64,000 nt of DNA from Candidatus Contendibacter sp. (GTDB lineage Bacteria > Pseudomonadota > Gammaproteobacteria > Competibacterales > Competibacteraceae). Positions within the stretch are counted from its first letter, which is position 1, and every line of letters starts with the position of its first letter. Below are positions 15,887-24,473 of this stretch, one piece after another. A model generated the notes under the pieces. The model had not been told where the DNA came from. It did not search any database and saw only the letters and a list, made by a program, of their open reading frames with translations. Made by a program: the position numbers and the translations under genes. The DNA lies in assembly GCA_029624765.1 (NCBI GenBank), contig JARSSO010000028.1, positions 1-64,000 on the forward strand, in the 5' to 3' direction.

Positions 15887-16225
15887 ATGCTGCGCATTGT
15901 CGTCATTGTTTGCGGAATCCTGCTCGGCTTGCTCGTGGCCGCCATTCTGATCGCCAGCGGCCAAAGCTCCGTGCTGGCCGGGTTGCGCCATGTCGTCGCC
16001 GATCCGTGGGGCGTGGTCACGCTGCTGGACCTTGGTGTGGGGTTGCTGTTCGTCGCCGTTTGGCTGGCGCTGGTGGAGCCGAGCCCATGGCGAGCGGCGG
16101 CCTGGATCATGGCGCTGTTCCTGCTCGGCAACGTGGTCACCCTGGCCTACCTGCTGTGCCGGACCTGCCGGGTTCGGCACTGGTCGGAGCTATTTTTGCC
16201 ATCCCGTTCCAGCGATTGGCGATGA
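15887..16225 (+). CDS. DUF1475 small membrane protein
   Basis: A 112-residue protein with three predicted membrane helices (IVVIVCGILLGLLVAAILIA, VTLLDLGVGLLFVAVWLALV and AWIMALFLLGNVVTLAYLL) and the DUF1475 pattern WRAAAWIMALFLLGNVVTL. Function is unknown. It is the only rightward gene inside the leftward lipid cluster. Its 3' end overlaps the convergent DUF2878 gene by 89 nt, so the last residues of both proteins are encoded by the same DNA. Confidence 0.75.
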   Translation: MLRIVVIVCGILLGLLVAAILIASGQSSVLAGLRHVVADPWGVVTLLDLGVGLLFVAVWLALVEPSPWRAAAWIMALFLLGNVVTLAYLLCRTCRVRHWSELFLPSRSSDWR

Positions 16226-16700
16226 CCAGCAGCAACGGCATGGCCAGCGTCCACACCCCGGCCACCGCCAGCAGGCTCGCCGTTGGGTTCTCGAACGACA
16301 CCCCGCCCAGTTGCGCCCCACCATAGTAGGCCAGCGGCCCGGCGCTCATTCCCAGCAGCGCCGCCAGCCCCAGGCGCGGTTTTAGCCAGTTCAGCGCGAC
16401 GTTGAACGTTGTGGCGAACAGCATCCACATCGCCACCATCCAGTACGGAGCCAGGTTGGCGTGGAACTGCCCCGACGGGAAGCGCAGCAGGCCCATCCCG
16501 GTCAGCAGCGAATCGGCGACGAATCCCAGCAGGCCGCTCAGCCCGATCAGCACCGCTTCCGTCCGTGGCCGGACCGCCCGGTACAGATGCAGGGCAACGG
16601 CGGCGGCGGTAACCAGCACGCCCAGCCATGGCCAACCCCGCGCCCCGCCCAGCACGCAGGCGAACCAGCCGATTTGAAAGGCGATGAGGTTGAGCAGCAT
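16137..16700 (-). CDS. DUF2878 membrane protein
   Basis: A 187-residue protein with five or six membrane helices. It has the DUF2878 start LLNLIAFQIGWFACVLGGARGWPW and internal blocks GFVADSLLTGMGLLRF and LAYYGGAQLGGVSF. Function is unknown. The family is almost always found beside cyclopropane-fatty-acid synthase, DUF1365 and the COG2907 flavoprotein, so a role in membrane-lipid modification is inferred. It lies 56 nt downstream of the CFA synthase gene. Its 3' end overlaps the DUF1475 gene. Confidence 0.82.
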   Translation of the reverse strand: MLLNLIAFQIGWFACVLGGARGWPWLGVLVTAAAVALHLYRAVRPRTEAVLIGLSGLLGFVADSLLTGMGLLRFPSGQFHANLAPYWMVAMWMLFATTFNVALNWLKPRLGLAALLGMSAGPLAYYGGAQLGGVSFENPTASLLAVAGVWTLAMPLLLVIANRWNGMAKIAPTSAEPGRSGTAGRPG

Positions 16701-16756
16701 GGCGACTCCTGAACCTGTCTCCCGCTGGGAGAGGGGCTGGGGTAAGAGTGATGTTG

Positions 16757-18043
16757 CTAAACCAGCGCCGACGTCAGCGGCTCGCGTCGGCACAGCGGCT
16801 TGGTCAACAACAGTTGCACGGTTCCAATCGCCCGTTCCCGAAAGCCCCCCTCGCAGTAGCACAGGTAGTATTCCCACATGCGGATGAAGGTGTCGGGAAA
16901 ACCGAGCGCCCGCACCCGATCCACGTTGGCCAGGAATCGCTCCCGCCAATGGCGCAGGGTGGTGGCGTAATGGGCGCCAATGTCTTCCAGATGAAAAATG
17001 CGCAGATCCGTGACCCGACCCACACTATCGGCGATGGCGGTCAGCGAGGGCAGGAAGCCGCCGGGGAAAATGTAATGGCGGATAAAATCCACTTCGTTTC
17101 GATACTGTTGGTATTTCTGATCGGCGACGGTAATGGCTTGCAGCAACATCATGCCGCGCGGTTTGAGCAGTCGGGCGCAGGCGCGGAAGTAGGCGTTCAG
17201 GTGGCGCTCGCCCACCGCTTCGATCATCTCGATGGACACCAGCTTGTCGAAGGCGCCGCGCAAGTCGCGATAATCCTGACATAGCACCGTCACCCGGTCC
17301 TCCAGCCCCGCCTCCCGCACCCGCTCGCGAGCCAACTGGTATTGCTCCTGGGAAATGGTGGTGGTCGTGACGTGGCAGCCGTAGCGCTGCGCGGCGTGCA
17401 GGGCGAAACCACCCCAACCGGAACCGATTTCCAGCACATGATCGTCCGGGTTCAGTTCCAGCTTGCGGCAGATGCGATCCATTTTGGCGACTGACGCTTC
17501 CCGCAACCCGGTATCGGGTGTCGGAAAGACGGCCGCCGAGTACATCAGGGTTTCATCCAGGAACAGGCGGTAAAACTCGTTGCCGAGATCGTAATGGGCG
17601 GCGATGTTGGCGCGGCTGCCCCGGCGGGTGTTGTCGCGCCCCAGGTTCAGCAGCCGGAACAGCGGCATCATCAGCCGGGTCAGGCCGTGTTCCAGTCCGA
17701 GCAGCGCGTCCTGGTTCAGGACGAAGATGCGCACCAGGGTTGGCAGGTCGTCGCAGGACCACTCGCCCGCCATGTAACCCTCGCCCACCCCAATGCTGCC
17801 GCGCAGGGCCAGCAGGCGGTAGGCGTCAGGGTCGTGAATGGTGACGATGGCGCGCAGCGGGCAGTCGGCGCTGGCGCGGCCAAATTCATGAACGCCGTCG
17901 GCGTCGGCCACCGCGACGCAACCGTGCTCCAGCCGGGCCAGCCGCTTGAACACGGCGCTACGCAACCCGCGTTCGCGCCACGGTCGTCGCGTGGCGTTCG
18001 CGGACAAGTCCAGGGGGGACGACATCACCGATTCTGGGTGCAT
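16757..18043 (-). CDS. cfa: cyclopropane-fatty-acyl-phospholipid synthase
   Basis: A 428-residue CFA synthase. The N-terminal lipid-binding region carries the GEGYMAGEWSCDDL block. The catalytic domain has IAAHYDLGNEFYRLFLDETLMYSAAVF, the SAM site HVLEIGSGWGGFALHAA, and the later blocks DKLVSIEMIEAVGERH and YIFPGGFLPS. It transfers a methylene group from SAM to the double bond of unsaturated phospholipid acyl chains. It starts 3 nt after the DUF1365 stop, within a tightly packed leftward operon. It is distinct from the second CFA-like enzyme at 13965. Confidence 0.93.
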   Translation of the reverse strand: MHPESVMSSPLDLSANATRRPWRERGLRSAVFKRLARLEHGCVAVADADGVHEFGRASADCPLRAIVTIHDPDAYRLLALRGSIGVGEGYMAGEWSCDDLPTLVRIFVLNQDALLGLEHGLTRLMMPLFRLLNLGRDNTRRGSRANIAAHYDLGNEFYRLFLDETLMYSAAVFPTPDTGLREASVAKMDRICRKLELNPDDHVLEIGSGWGGFALHAAQRYGCHVTTTTISQEQYQLARERVREAGLEDRVTVLCQDYRDLRGAFDKLVSIEMIEAVGERHLNAYFRACARLLKPRGMMLLQAITVADQKYQQYRNEVDFIRHYIFPGGFLPSLTAIADSVGRVTDLRIFHLEDIGAHYATTLRHWRERFLANVDRVRALGFPDTFIRMWEYYLCYCEGGFRERAIGTVQLLLTKPLCRREPLTSALV

Positions 18044-18046
18044 GAC

Positions 18047-18811
18047 TTAGCTCTCCATGGGTTTGCCGGATGTCGAGGGATGCGGGAAGATCGGAATGCG
18101 TTTCCAAAGCAGGCGCAGCGCTTCCCAGTAAATGGCGGCGACGACCTTCAAGGTCATGAACGGAAAACGGGCCAGCGCCCCGGCCATGGCGCGACCGTCG
18201 AGCGGCTGACGGCGCAGACTAAGGGTGGCGTCGAGCATTCGCGTCGATCCCTTGAGGACGTCGAGATGCACGGCCAGATGCGATCCGGGCGGCGTGGAGC
18301 GCCAGCCATAGCGCAGGTCCATGGGCATGAACGGCGACACATGCATGGCCTTGGAAAATTCGGCGCGCTGGTTGCCGCCGGCTTGGCCGGCCACATCGAG
18401 GACGTAGCCGACCTTTTCGCCCCAGGGCGTGTTGGTGACTTCGGCGACCAGCGTATCCAGTTGCCCGCCGTCCGGCGCGAAGCAGTAGTAGATGCTGATC
18501 GGGTTGATGCAATAGCCGAAGTAGCGCAGATGGGTCAACAGACGGATCGAGCCTTGGGGCCGGCGGCCCGTTTCCCGTTCCACCAGATCGCGCACGCAGG
18601 TATCCAGCGGCATGTTGGGATCGCCGAAATGATCCGCGCGGCGAAACCAGGCCAGGGCCGGCCGGCTGGCCGACCACAGCCAGCGGTGGTTGAAAACCAT
18701 ATCGAGTTCCGCCAGATCGAGATACACCATGAACAAGCCGTAACGAAACTCGTGGCGGCGCGGCAGAAAGCGCCGATGCCGGACGTGGCCGACGTAGAGG
18801 CAACTGTTCAT
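18047..18811 (-). CDS. DUF1365 (COG3496) protein
   Basis: A 254-residue DUF1365 protein. It has the start LYVGHVRHRRFLPRRHEFRY, the central LLTHLRYFGYCINPISIYYCF and EVTNTPWGEKVGYV motifs, and the AMHVSPFMPMDLRYGW block. Biochemical function is not established. It is nearly always encoded between a COG2907 flavoprotein and a CFA synthase, as here. The start overlaps the upstream gene's stop by ATGA, so the two are translationally coupled. Confidence 0.9.
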   Translation of the reverse strand: MNSCLYVGHVRHRRFLPRRHEFRYGLFMVYLDLAELDMVFNHRWLWSASRPALAWFRRADHFGDPNMPLDTCVRDLVERETGRRPQGSIRLLTHLRYFGYCINPISIYYCFAPDGGQLDTLVAEVTNTPWGEKVGYVLDVAGQAGGNQRAEFSKAMHVSPFMPMDLRYGWRSTPPGSHLAVHLDVLKGSTRMLDATLSLRRQPLDGRAMAGALARFPFMTLKVVAAIYWEALRLLWKRIPIFPHPSTSGKPMES

Positions 18812-20061
18812 GCCGCCAGCCACCGCGATTCCAGCAGGCCGCGCGCCACCGCCAGTCCGCTGTTGACGCCGTCTTCGTGGAAGCCATAGCTCCAGTAGGC
18901 GCCGCAGTACCAGGTGCGATAGACGCCGCTGATCTCGTCGCGGCGGGCCTGCGCCCGGACACCGGCCTCGGTGAATACCGGATGGTGGTAAACGGTCCGG
19001 TACAGGACGCGCGCCGGGTCGATGGTCTCGCCACGGTTGAGCGTGACGCACAACGTTTCCGGCGCGTCCAACCCTTGTAGGACATTCATGTTGTAAGTGA
19101 CCGCCACGCGCTCCCGGGGTTGCGCCGGCAGATGGTAATTCCAGGCCGCCCACGCACGCTTCCAGCGTGGCAACAGGCGGGTATCGGTATGCAACACCAC
19201 CTCGTTTTCCTGATAGGGAATCGCGCCCAGAATCTCGCGCTCGCGCGGCGTGGGATCGGCCAGCAGTCGCAGCGCCTGGTCGCTGTGGGTGGCGATGATC
19301 ACCTGATCGAACCGTTCCACCGGACTGCCGCAGGGCTTCACCTGGACGTGGGTCGGAAGGCGGCGCACCCATTCCACTGGAGAATTCAGCCGGATGTGGT
19401 CGCGGAACGGCGTGGTCAGCGCCTCGACGTAAGTGCGTGAACCGCCGTGGATCACCCGCCATTGGGGCCGGTCGTTGACGCTGAGCAGGCCGTGATTCTT
19501 GAAGAAGCGCACGAAGAATCGCGCCGGCATCTCTCCCACGAGCACCGGTTCCGCCGACCAGATCGCCGCCGCCATCGGCAGGATGTAATGGTCGGTGAAT
19601 TCCCGGCTGTAGTTCCCTTCCCGCAGCCAGGCGTCCAGGTCGATGTCACGCCTGCCGTTCAACAAAGCTGGCGCTTCGCGATTGAAGCGCAGGATGTCGC
19701 GGATCATGCGGTGAAACGAGGGCCGGAACAGGTTGCGGCGCTGGGCGAACAGGGTGTTGAGATTTTCGCCGTTGTACTCAAGCCCGGTACGCTCGCACCG
19801 GACGCTGAAACTCATCCGCGTGGGCTGGGAAGCGACACCCAGTTGTTCCAGCAGGGCAAGGAAGTTCGGATAGGTCCAGTCGTTGAAGACGATGAAGCCG
19901 GTATCCACCGCATGGCGCCGTCCCCCGACTTCCACGTCCACGGTGTGGGCGTGGCCGCCGACATAGTCGTTGGCTTCGAACAGCGTCAGGTCGTGTTCAC
20001 GGCGCAGTTGCCAGGCGGCGGTGAGGCCGCTGATGCCGGTTCCGATGATGGCGATTTTCAC
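18808..20061 (-). CDS. COG2907 FAD-dependent amine-oxidase-like flavoprotein
   Basis: A 417-residue flavoprotein. The N-terminal FAD site is IAIIGTGISGLTAAWQLRREHDLTLFEAN and DYVGGHAHTVDVEVGG. Internal blocks include DTGFIVFNDWTYPNFLALL and VIIATHSDQALRLLADP, and the C-terminal flavin contact is WYCGAYWSYGFHEDGVNSGLAVA. The start is GTG at 20061 with AGGAGAG upstream. Homologues occur in the singlet-oxygen (RpoE-ChrR) regulon of Rhodobacter, where lipid-modifying genes respond to oxidative damage. A desaturase or oxidase activity on modified fatty acids is a plausible role, but substrate and product cannot be read from sequence. Confidence 0.88.
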   Translation of the reverse strand: MKIAIIGTGISGLTAAWQLRREHDLTLFEANDYVGGHAHTVDVEVGGRRHAVDTGFIVFNDWTYPNFLALLEQLGVASQPTRMSFSVRCERTGLEYNGENLNTLFAQRRNLFRPSFHRMIRDILRFNREAPALLNGRRDIDLDAWLREGNYSREFTDHYILPMAAAIWSAEPVLVGEMPARFFVRFFKNHGLLSVNDRPQWRVIHGGSRTYVEALTTPFRDHIRLNSPVEWVRRLPTHVQVKPCGSPVERFDQVIIATHSDQALRLLADPTPREREILGAIPYQENEVVLHTDTRLLPRWKRAWAAWNYHLPAQPRERVAVTYNMNVLQGLDAPETLCVTLNRGETIDPARVLYRTVYHHPVFTEAGVRAQARRDEISGVYRTWYCGAYWSYGFHEDGVNSGLAVARGLLESRWLAA

Positions 20062-20081
20062 GAACGCTCTCCTAACAGCCG

Positions 20082-20552
20082 TTAAAGCCGACTCTTGATC
20101 ATGCGAATCACGCCGCCCAATAGATACACCCGCTCGTAAATAAAGGCGCCCATGTCGAAATAGTCGTGGTGCTGAAACACCTTGCCGTCATCGCGAAATT
20201 TCAGATGGCTGACGCCGCGCAGTTCCAGCGTCTCGCCGCGTCGGAAGCGCGCGTGCTGGAAGCGCATGATCCAGACCAGCATTCCCTGTTGCCCGGCGAT
20301 TACCTCGTCCTCAAACTCAAAGCGGCAGGACAACACTCCCTCGTACAACCGGCTGTAATAGTCCCGCAGCGCTGGCAGACCATTCAGTTCATGCACCGGA
20401 TCGCGGAATCGCACGTCCGGCGCATAGATGTCTTCCAGTAGATGCAGCGTGTCCTTGTTCAACTGGTTGAACGCGGTCTTGAAGCGCTCCAGGGATTCCA
20501 GCATGGGCCTGTCCTCCGGCACGTGGGGGGCTTGATTAATAATATTAGACAT
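20082..20552 (-). CDS. SnoaL/NTF2-fold protein, first gene of the lipid cluster
   Basis: A 156-residue protein with the SnoaL/NTF2-like cone fold: RFKTAFNQLNKDTLHLLEDIYAPDVRFRDPVHELNG, then LRDYYSRLYEG and a beta-rich C-terminus with GVSHLKFRDDGKVFQHHDYFDMG. The ATG at 20552 opens MSNIINQAPHVPEDRP; an internal ATG (MLESLERF) is possible. It lies 20 nt upstream of the flavoprotein gene, so it leads the leftward operon. Its upstream region is AT-rich. The specific role is unknown; the fold usually binds or isomerises small molecules. Confidence 0.8.
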   Translation of the reverse strand: MSNIINQAPHVPEDRPMLESLERFKTAFNQLNKDTLHLLEDIYAPDVRFRDPVHELNGLPALRDYYSRLYEGVLSCRFEFEDEVIAGQQGMLVWIMRFQHARFRRGETLELRGVSHLKFRDDGKVFQHHDYFDMGAFIYERVYLLGGVIRMIKSRL

Positions 20553-20928
20553 GATTTTTACAAAACGCAAATATTTATACAATACTTGTTCAACATATGA
20601 CGAGATCGGGATGACGGATGGAACCCGTGACGGAGACGGCATGGGTGACGGAGGTTGGCGGAGAGGGGGTGGCGAGGCGTTGGGGAGGTATGGCCGGGCC
20701 GTGGCGCTGATTGGACGGAATCGGGAAGGTTGCCAACGATCCCTGGACCGAGCCGGTGGCGCGGCGAGACGAGCAAGCCCACCCAGAGCGATGATGTTTT
20801 GCCATGCGAAATTCACTGCGGTACATTTTCGCCGATGGCGTCACGATTTGCTGATGCCAGCATGGCGGCGGACGCACCAAACGATGCCGCCGCCTTGGCT
20901 TGGCTGCAATTTCGAGGAGGGAGTCGCG
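20553..20928. other. divergent intergenic region, no gene seen
   Basis: A 376-bp gap between the leftward lipid operon and dksA. The left 60 bp are AT-rich and probably hold the lipid-operon promoter; I could not fit a convincing -35/-10 pair. The remainder is repetitive in GGA/GAC-type triplets, with no supportable coding frame or RNA. Confidence 0.5.
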
Positions 20929-21354
20929 ATGGCCGCTACCCATTCGCCCGCGCAGGCAACGTCCGTTTACCAGCCCGCCGCTGGCGAGGCCTATATGAGC
21001 GATGCGCAACTGGCCCACTTTCGCCAGTTGCTGCTGGAGTGGAAGCAGAGCTTGCTCGACGAAGTGGACCGCACGGTCAACCACATGCAGGACGAGTCCA
21101 CCACATTCCCCGACCCCAACGACCGCGCCACCCAGGAAGAGGAATTCAGCCTGGAACTGCGCACCCGCGACCGGGAGCGCAAGCTGCTCAAGAAAATCAA
21201 TGAATCCCTGACCCAGATCGACAGTGGCGACTACGGTTATTGCGAAGCCTGCGGGGTGGAGATCGGATTGCCGCGCATGCAGGCCCGTCCGACCGCCACG
21301 CTGTGCATCGACTGTAAGATGTTGGAAGAAATCCGCGAAAAACAGGGCGGTTGA
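20929..21354 (+). CDS. dksA: RNA polymerase-binding transcription factor DksA
   Basis: A 141-residue DksA. The coiled-coil region (AHFRQLLLEWKQSLLDEVDR...) carries the tip acidic pair (DPNDRATQEEEFSLELRTRDRE). The zinc finger is CEACGVEIGLPRMQARPTA with CIDCK. DksA binds the secondary channel of RNA polymerase and works with ppGpp in the stringent response. A GAGGAGG site precedes ATG 20929; the open frame to the left is not coding. gluQ follows, as in E. coli. Confidence 0.96.
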   Translation: MAATHSPAQATSVYQPAAGEAYMSDAQLAHFRQLLLEWKQSLLDEVDRTVNHMQDESTTFPDPNDRATQEEEFSLELRTRDRERKLLKKINESLTQIDSGDYGYCEACGVEIGLPRMQARPTATLCIDCKMLEEIREKQGG

Positions 21355-21389
21355 CCGCCGGACCAACCGCGCGCCGCCACGCTCGCGCC

Positions 21390-22340
21390 ATGGCGACGAC
21401 CCATGCCGCCGCGGATCGTGCGTCCGATCGCCGCGTGGCGCGAGGTCGTTTCGCGCCTTCTCCCACCGGACCGTTGCATTTTGGCTCGCTGGTCGCGGCG
21501 CTGGGCAGCTTTTTGGAAGCGCGGCGGCGCGGCGGCGAGTGGTTGGTGCGCATCGAGGACGTGGACGCGCCGCGCACCGCGCCGGGGGCGACGACGGCGA
21601 TCCTGCGCGCGCTGGAACGGTACGGACTGCATTGGGATGGGCCGGTGGTCCGCCAAAGCCAGCGCGCCGTCCATTACCAGACGGCGCTGGAGTCGCTGCT
21701 CGACGCCGGGTGGGTCTATCCCTGCACCTGCAGCCGGCAAATGCTGGCCAGTTGTCCGCGTGGGCGGGATGGCGCGCCCATCTATCCGGGAACCTGCCGC
21801 GCCGGTCCTCGTCCACTGGATCGGCTCCCCGCGCTCCGGGTACGGGTGACCGATGCGCCGCTGACCTTCCAGGACGCCGTTCAGGGTGAATGCCGCCAGC
21901 GACTGGAGCGCGCGGTTGGCGATTTCGTGCTCCGCCGCGCCGATGGCGTGTTCGCCTATCAACTGGCGGTGGTGGTGGACGACGCCGCGCAAGGCGTTAC
22001 CCACGTCGTTCGCGGCGCCGACCTGCTCGATTCCACGCCCCGGCAGATTTATTTGCAGCGTCTGCTGGGATTGTCCACCCCCGACTACGCCCATCTGCCC
22101 GTGGTGGTGGACGCCCGCGGCGACAAGCTGAGCAAGCAAACCGGCGCCCGGCCGCTGGACGAGCGCTGGGCGGGTCCCACCCTGACGGCCGCGCTGCGAT
22201 TCCTGGGCCAGCGCCCCCCGCCGGAGCTGGCGGGCGAACCGGTGGCGGCGATCATCGCCTGGGCCGTGGCGCACTGGGACTTGGCCTTGGTCGGCGCCCG
22301 CGGCCGGTCCGGCCTGTCCCTCGACACGCCGACAAATTGA
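21390..22340 (+). CDS. gluQ: glutamyl-Q tRNA(Asp) synthetase
   Basis: A 316-residue truncated GluRS paralogue. It has the class I signature GRFAPSPTGPLHFGSLVAAL (HIGH-like), the IEDVDAPRTAPGA block, zinc-type residues YPCTCSRQ and PGTCR, FAYQLAVVVDDAAQGVTHVVRGADLL, and DKLSKQTGA (KMSKS-like). It attaches glutamate to queuosine in tRNA-Asp. The C-terminal anticodon-binding domain of GluRS is absent, as expected. I use ATG 21390; a TTG at 21351 overlapping the dksA stop is also in frame. It is coupled to dksA. Confidence 0.92.
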   Translation: MATTHAAADRASDRRVARGRFAPSPTGPLHFGSLVAALGSFLEARRRGGEWLVRIEDVDAPRTAPGATTAILRALERYGLHWDGPVVRQSQRAVHYQTALESLLDAGWVYPCTCSRQMLASCPRGRDGAPIYPGTCRAGPRPLDRLPALRVRVTDAPLTFQDAVQGECRQRLERAVGDFVLRRADGVFAYQLAVVVDDAAQGVTHVVRGADLLDSTPRQIYLQRLLGLSTPDYAHLPVVVDARGDKLSKQTGARPLDERWAGPTLTAALRFLGQRPPPELAGEPVAAIIAWAVAHWDLALVGARGRSGLSLDTPTN

Positions 22341-22364
22341 CTGAAATCGCCCAATCGCTAGACT
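22337..22364 (+). promoter_or_regulatory. candidate sigma-70 promoter of acs
   Basis: TTGACT (-35), a 16-nt spacer and TAGACT (-10) lie about 100 nt upstream of acs, partly within the gluQ stop region. The -10 match is moderate; TATAAA just downstream is an alternative. Confidence 0.4.
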
Positions 22365-22463
22365 AGACTTATAAAATTCCAAGCCGGCCATGGGGCGTTG
22401 GCGAGCGCTTTCACCCGGACGCGGATACCACAGCCCACCCATCACCAAAGGAGAGATACGATA

Positions 22464-24401
22464 ATGTCCGAAGGCAAGCTTTATCCTGTACCTGCCGAAG
22501 TGGCCGCTCGCGCCTGGATCAACAACGATCAATACCTGGCGATGTACCAGCGTTCGATCGAGAATCCGGAAGACTTCTGGGCGGAGCAGGCCAATCAGTT
22601 CGTCACCTGGTTCAAGCCCTGGGACAAGGTGCTGGACTGGGACTTCACCAAGGGCCACATCCGCTGGTTTGAGGGCGCCCGGCTCAACGTCAGCTACAAC
22701 TGCCTGGATCGCCATCTGGCCACTCGCGGCGATCAGGTCGCCATCATCTGGGAAGGCGACAATCCCAAGGAAGATCAGAAAATCACCTACAAGCAACTGC
22801 ACGGGGAGGTGTGCAAGTTCGCCAACGTCCTGAAGGGTCTGGGCGTCAAGAAGGGCGACCGGGTCTGCATCTACATGCCGATGATCCCCGAAACCGCGGT
22901 GGTCATGCTGGCCTGCACCCGGGTCGGCGCCATCCACTCCATCGTGTTCGGCGGCTTCTCGCCGGACTCGCTCAAGGATCGCATCCTCGACGCCACCTGC
23001 ACGGTGGTCGTCACCTCCGACGAGGGCTTGCGCGGTGGCCGCAAGGTGCCGATGAAGGCCAACGCCGACAAGGCGCTGCAAAGCACCCCGAGCGTGCAAA
23101 AGATGGTCGTGGTCAAGCGCACCGGCGGCAGCGTCGCCTGGACCGAGGGTCGCGACCTGTGGTATCACGAGCTGATGGCCAACGCGTCCGCCGACTGCCC
23201 GCCGGAACCGATGGACGCCGAGGATCCGTTGTTCATCCTTTATACCTCTGGCTCCACCGGCAAGCCCAAGGGTGTGTTGCACACCACCGGCGGCTATCTG
23301 CTGCACACGGCGATCACCCACAAGTACATCTTCGACTATCACGACGGCGACATTTACTGGTGCACCGCCGACGTGGGCTGGGTCACCGGCCATTCCTACA
23401 TCGTCTACGGCCCGCTGGCCAACGGCGCGACCTCGATCATGTTCGAAGGCATCCCGACCTACCCGGACGCCAGCCGGTTCTGGCAGGTGGTGGACAAGCA
23501 CCAGGTCAACATCTTCTACACCGCCCCGACCGCCATCCGCTCGCTAATGCGCGAGGGCGAGGCTCCAGTCAAGGCCACCTCGCGCAAGAGCCTGCGGCTG
23601 CTGGGTTCGGTGGGCGAGCCGATCAACCCCGAAGCCTGGGAGTGGTACTACCACAATGTCGGTGACGCGCGCTGCCCGATCGTGGACACCTGGTGGCAGA
23701 CCGAAACCGGCGGCATCCTGATTACCCCGCTGCCCGGCGCCACCGCCTTGAAGCCCGGTTCCGCCACCCGGCCGTTCTTCGGCGTGACGCCGGCGCTGGT
23801 CGACGCCGAGGGCCAGTTCCTGGAAGGCGCCACCGACGGCAACCTGGTCATCACCCGGCCGTGGCCGGGCATGATGCGAACCGTCTACGGCGATCATCAG
23901 CGTTTCATCGACACCTATTTCTCCATGTACAAGGGCCTGTACTTCACCGGCGACGGCGCGCGCCGCGACGCGGACGGCTACTACTGGATCACCGGGCGCG
24001 TGGATGACGTGATCAACGTCTCCGGCCACCGCATGGGCACCGCCGAGGTCGAATCGGCGCTGGTGCTGCATCCAGCGGTCGCCGAAGCCGCCGTGGTCGG
24101 CTTCCCTCACGACATCAAGGGCCAGGGTATCTACGCCTACGTGACCCTCAAGGTCGGCGTCGAACCGACCGAGGCGTTGCGCAAGGAGCTGATCGCTCAC
24201 GTTCGCAAGGAAATCGGTCCAATCGCCTCGCCGGATGCCTTGCAATGGGCGCCCGGTCTGCCCAAGACCCGCTCCGGCAAGATCATGCGCCGCATCCTGC
24301 GCAAGATCGCCGCCAACGAAGTGGATCAACTGGGCGATACCTCGACCCTGGCCGATCCGAACGTGGTCACCGACCTGGTCGACAACCGCGCGGTCAAGTA
24401 A
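22464..24401 (+). CDS. acs: acetyl-CoA synthetase
   Basis: A 645-residue AMP-forming acetate-CoA ligase. It has the N-terminal AceCS domain, the P-loop-like signature [20 protein letters not shown], the acetate/adenylate pocket [16 protein letters not shown], the A5-A8 region [31 protein letters not shown] (given in part), and the [18 protein letters not shown]-terminus. Its lysine, usually acetylated by Pat, is present. It activates acetate to acetyl-CoA, feeding PHA synthesis and the TCA cycle. The start ATG 22464 follows AAGGAGAG. Length matches E. coli Acs (652). Confidence 0.97.
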   Translation: MSEGKLYPVPAEVAARAWINNDQYLAMYQRSIENPEDFWAEQANQFVTWFKPWDKVLDWDFTKGHIRWFEGARLNVSYNCLDRHLATRGDQVAIIWEGDNPKEDQKITYKQLHGEVCKFANVLKGLGVKKGDRVCIYMPMIPETAVVMLACTRVGAIHSIVFGGFSPDSLKDRILDATCTVVVTSDEGLRGGRKVPMKANADKALQSTPSVQKMVVVKRTGGSVAWTEGRDLWYHELMANASADCPPEPMDAEDPLFILYTSGSTGKPKGVLHTTGGYLLHTAITHKYIFDYHDGDIYWCTADVGWVTGHSYIVYGPLANGATSIMFEGIPTYPDASRFWQVVDKHQVNIFYTAPTAIRSLMREGEAPVKATSRKSLRLLGSVGEPINPEAWEWYYHNVGDARCPIVDTWWQTETGGILITPLPGATALKPGSATRPFFGVTPALVDAEGQFLEGATDGNLVITRPWPGMMRTVYGDHQRFIDTYFSMYKGLYFTGDGARRDADGYYWITGRVDDVINVSGHRMGTAEVESALVLHPAVAEAAVVGFPHDIKGQGIYAYVTLKVGVEPTEALRKELIAHVRKEIGPIASPDALQWAPGLPKTRSGKIMRRILRKIAANEVDQLGDTSTLADPNVVTDLVDNRAVK

Positions 24402-24439
24402 AAGCCCGTTTCCAACAACAACGAGGCGTCTTAACCCTG

Positions 24440-24473
24440 ACCCGGTCGCCGTTCGCGGCAGCCGGGTTTTTTT
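24440..24473 (+). terminator. intrinsic terminator after acs
   Basis: ACCCGG(tc)GCCG-loop-CGGC(a..)CCGGGT makes a two-part stem followed by TTTTTTT. It ends at the 3' boundary of the convergent eIF2B-like gene. Confidence 0.8.

Noticed and set aside
21237..23501. 754-residue leftward frame across dksA, gluQ and acs
   Set aside because: It overlaps three well-supported genes on the other strand and its translation is low-complexity.
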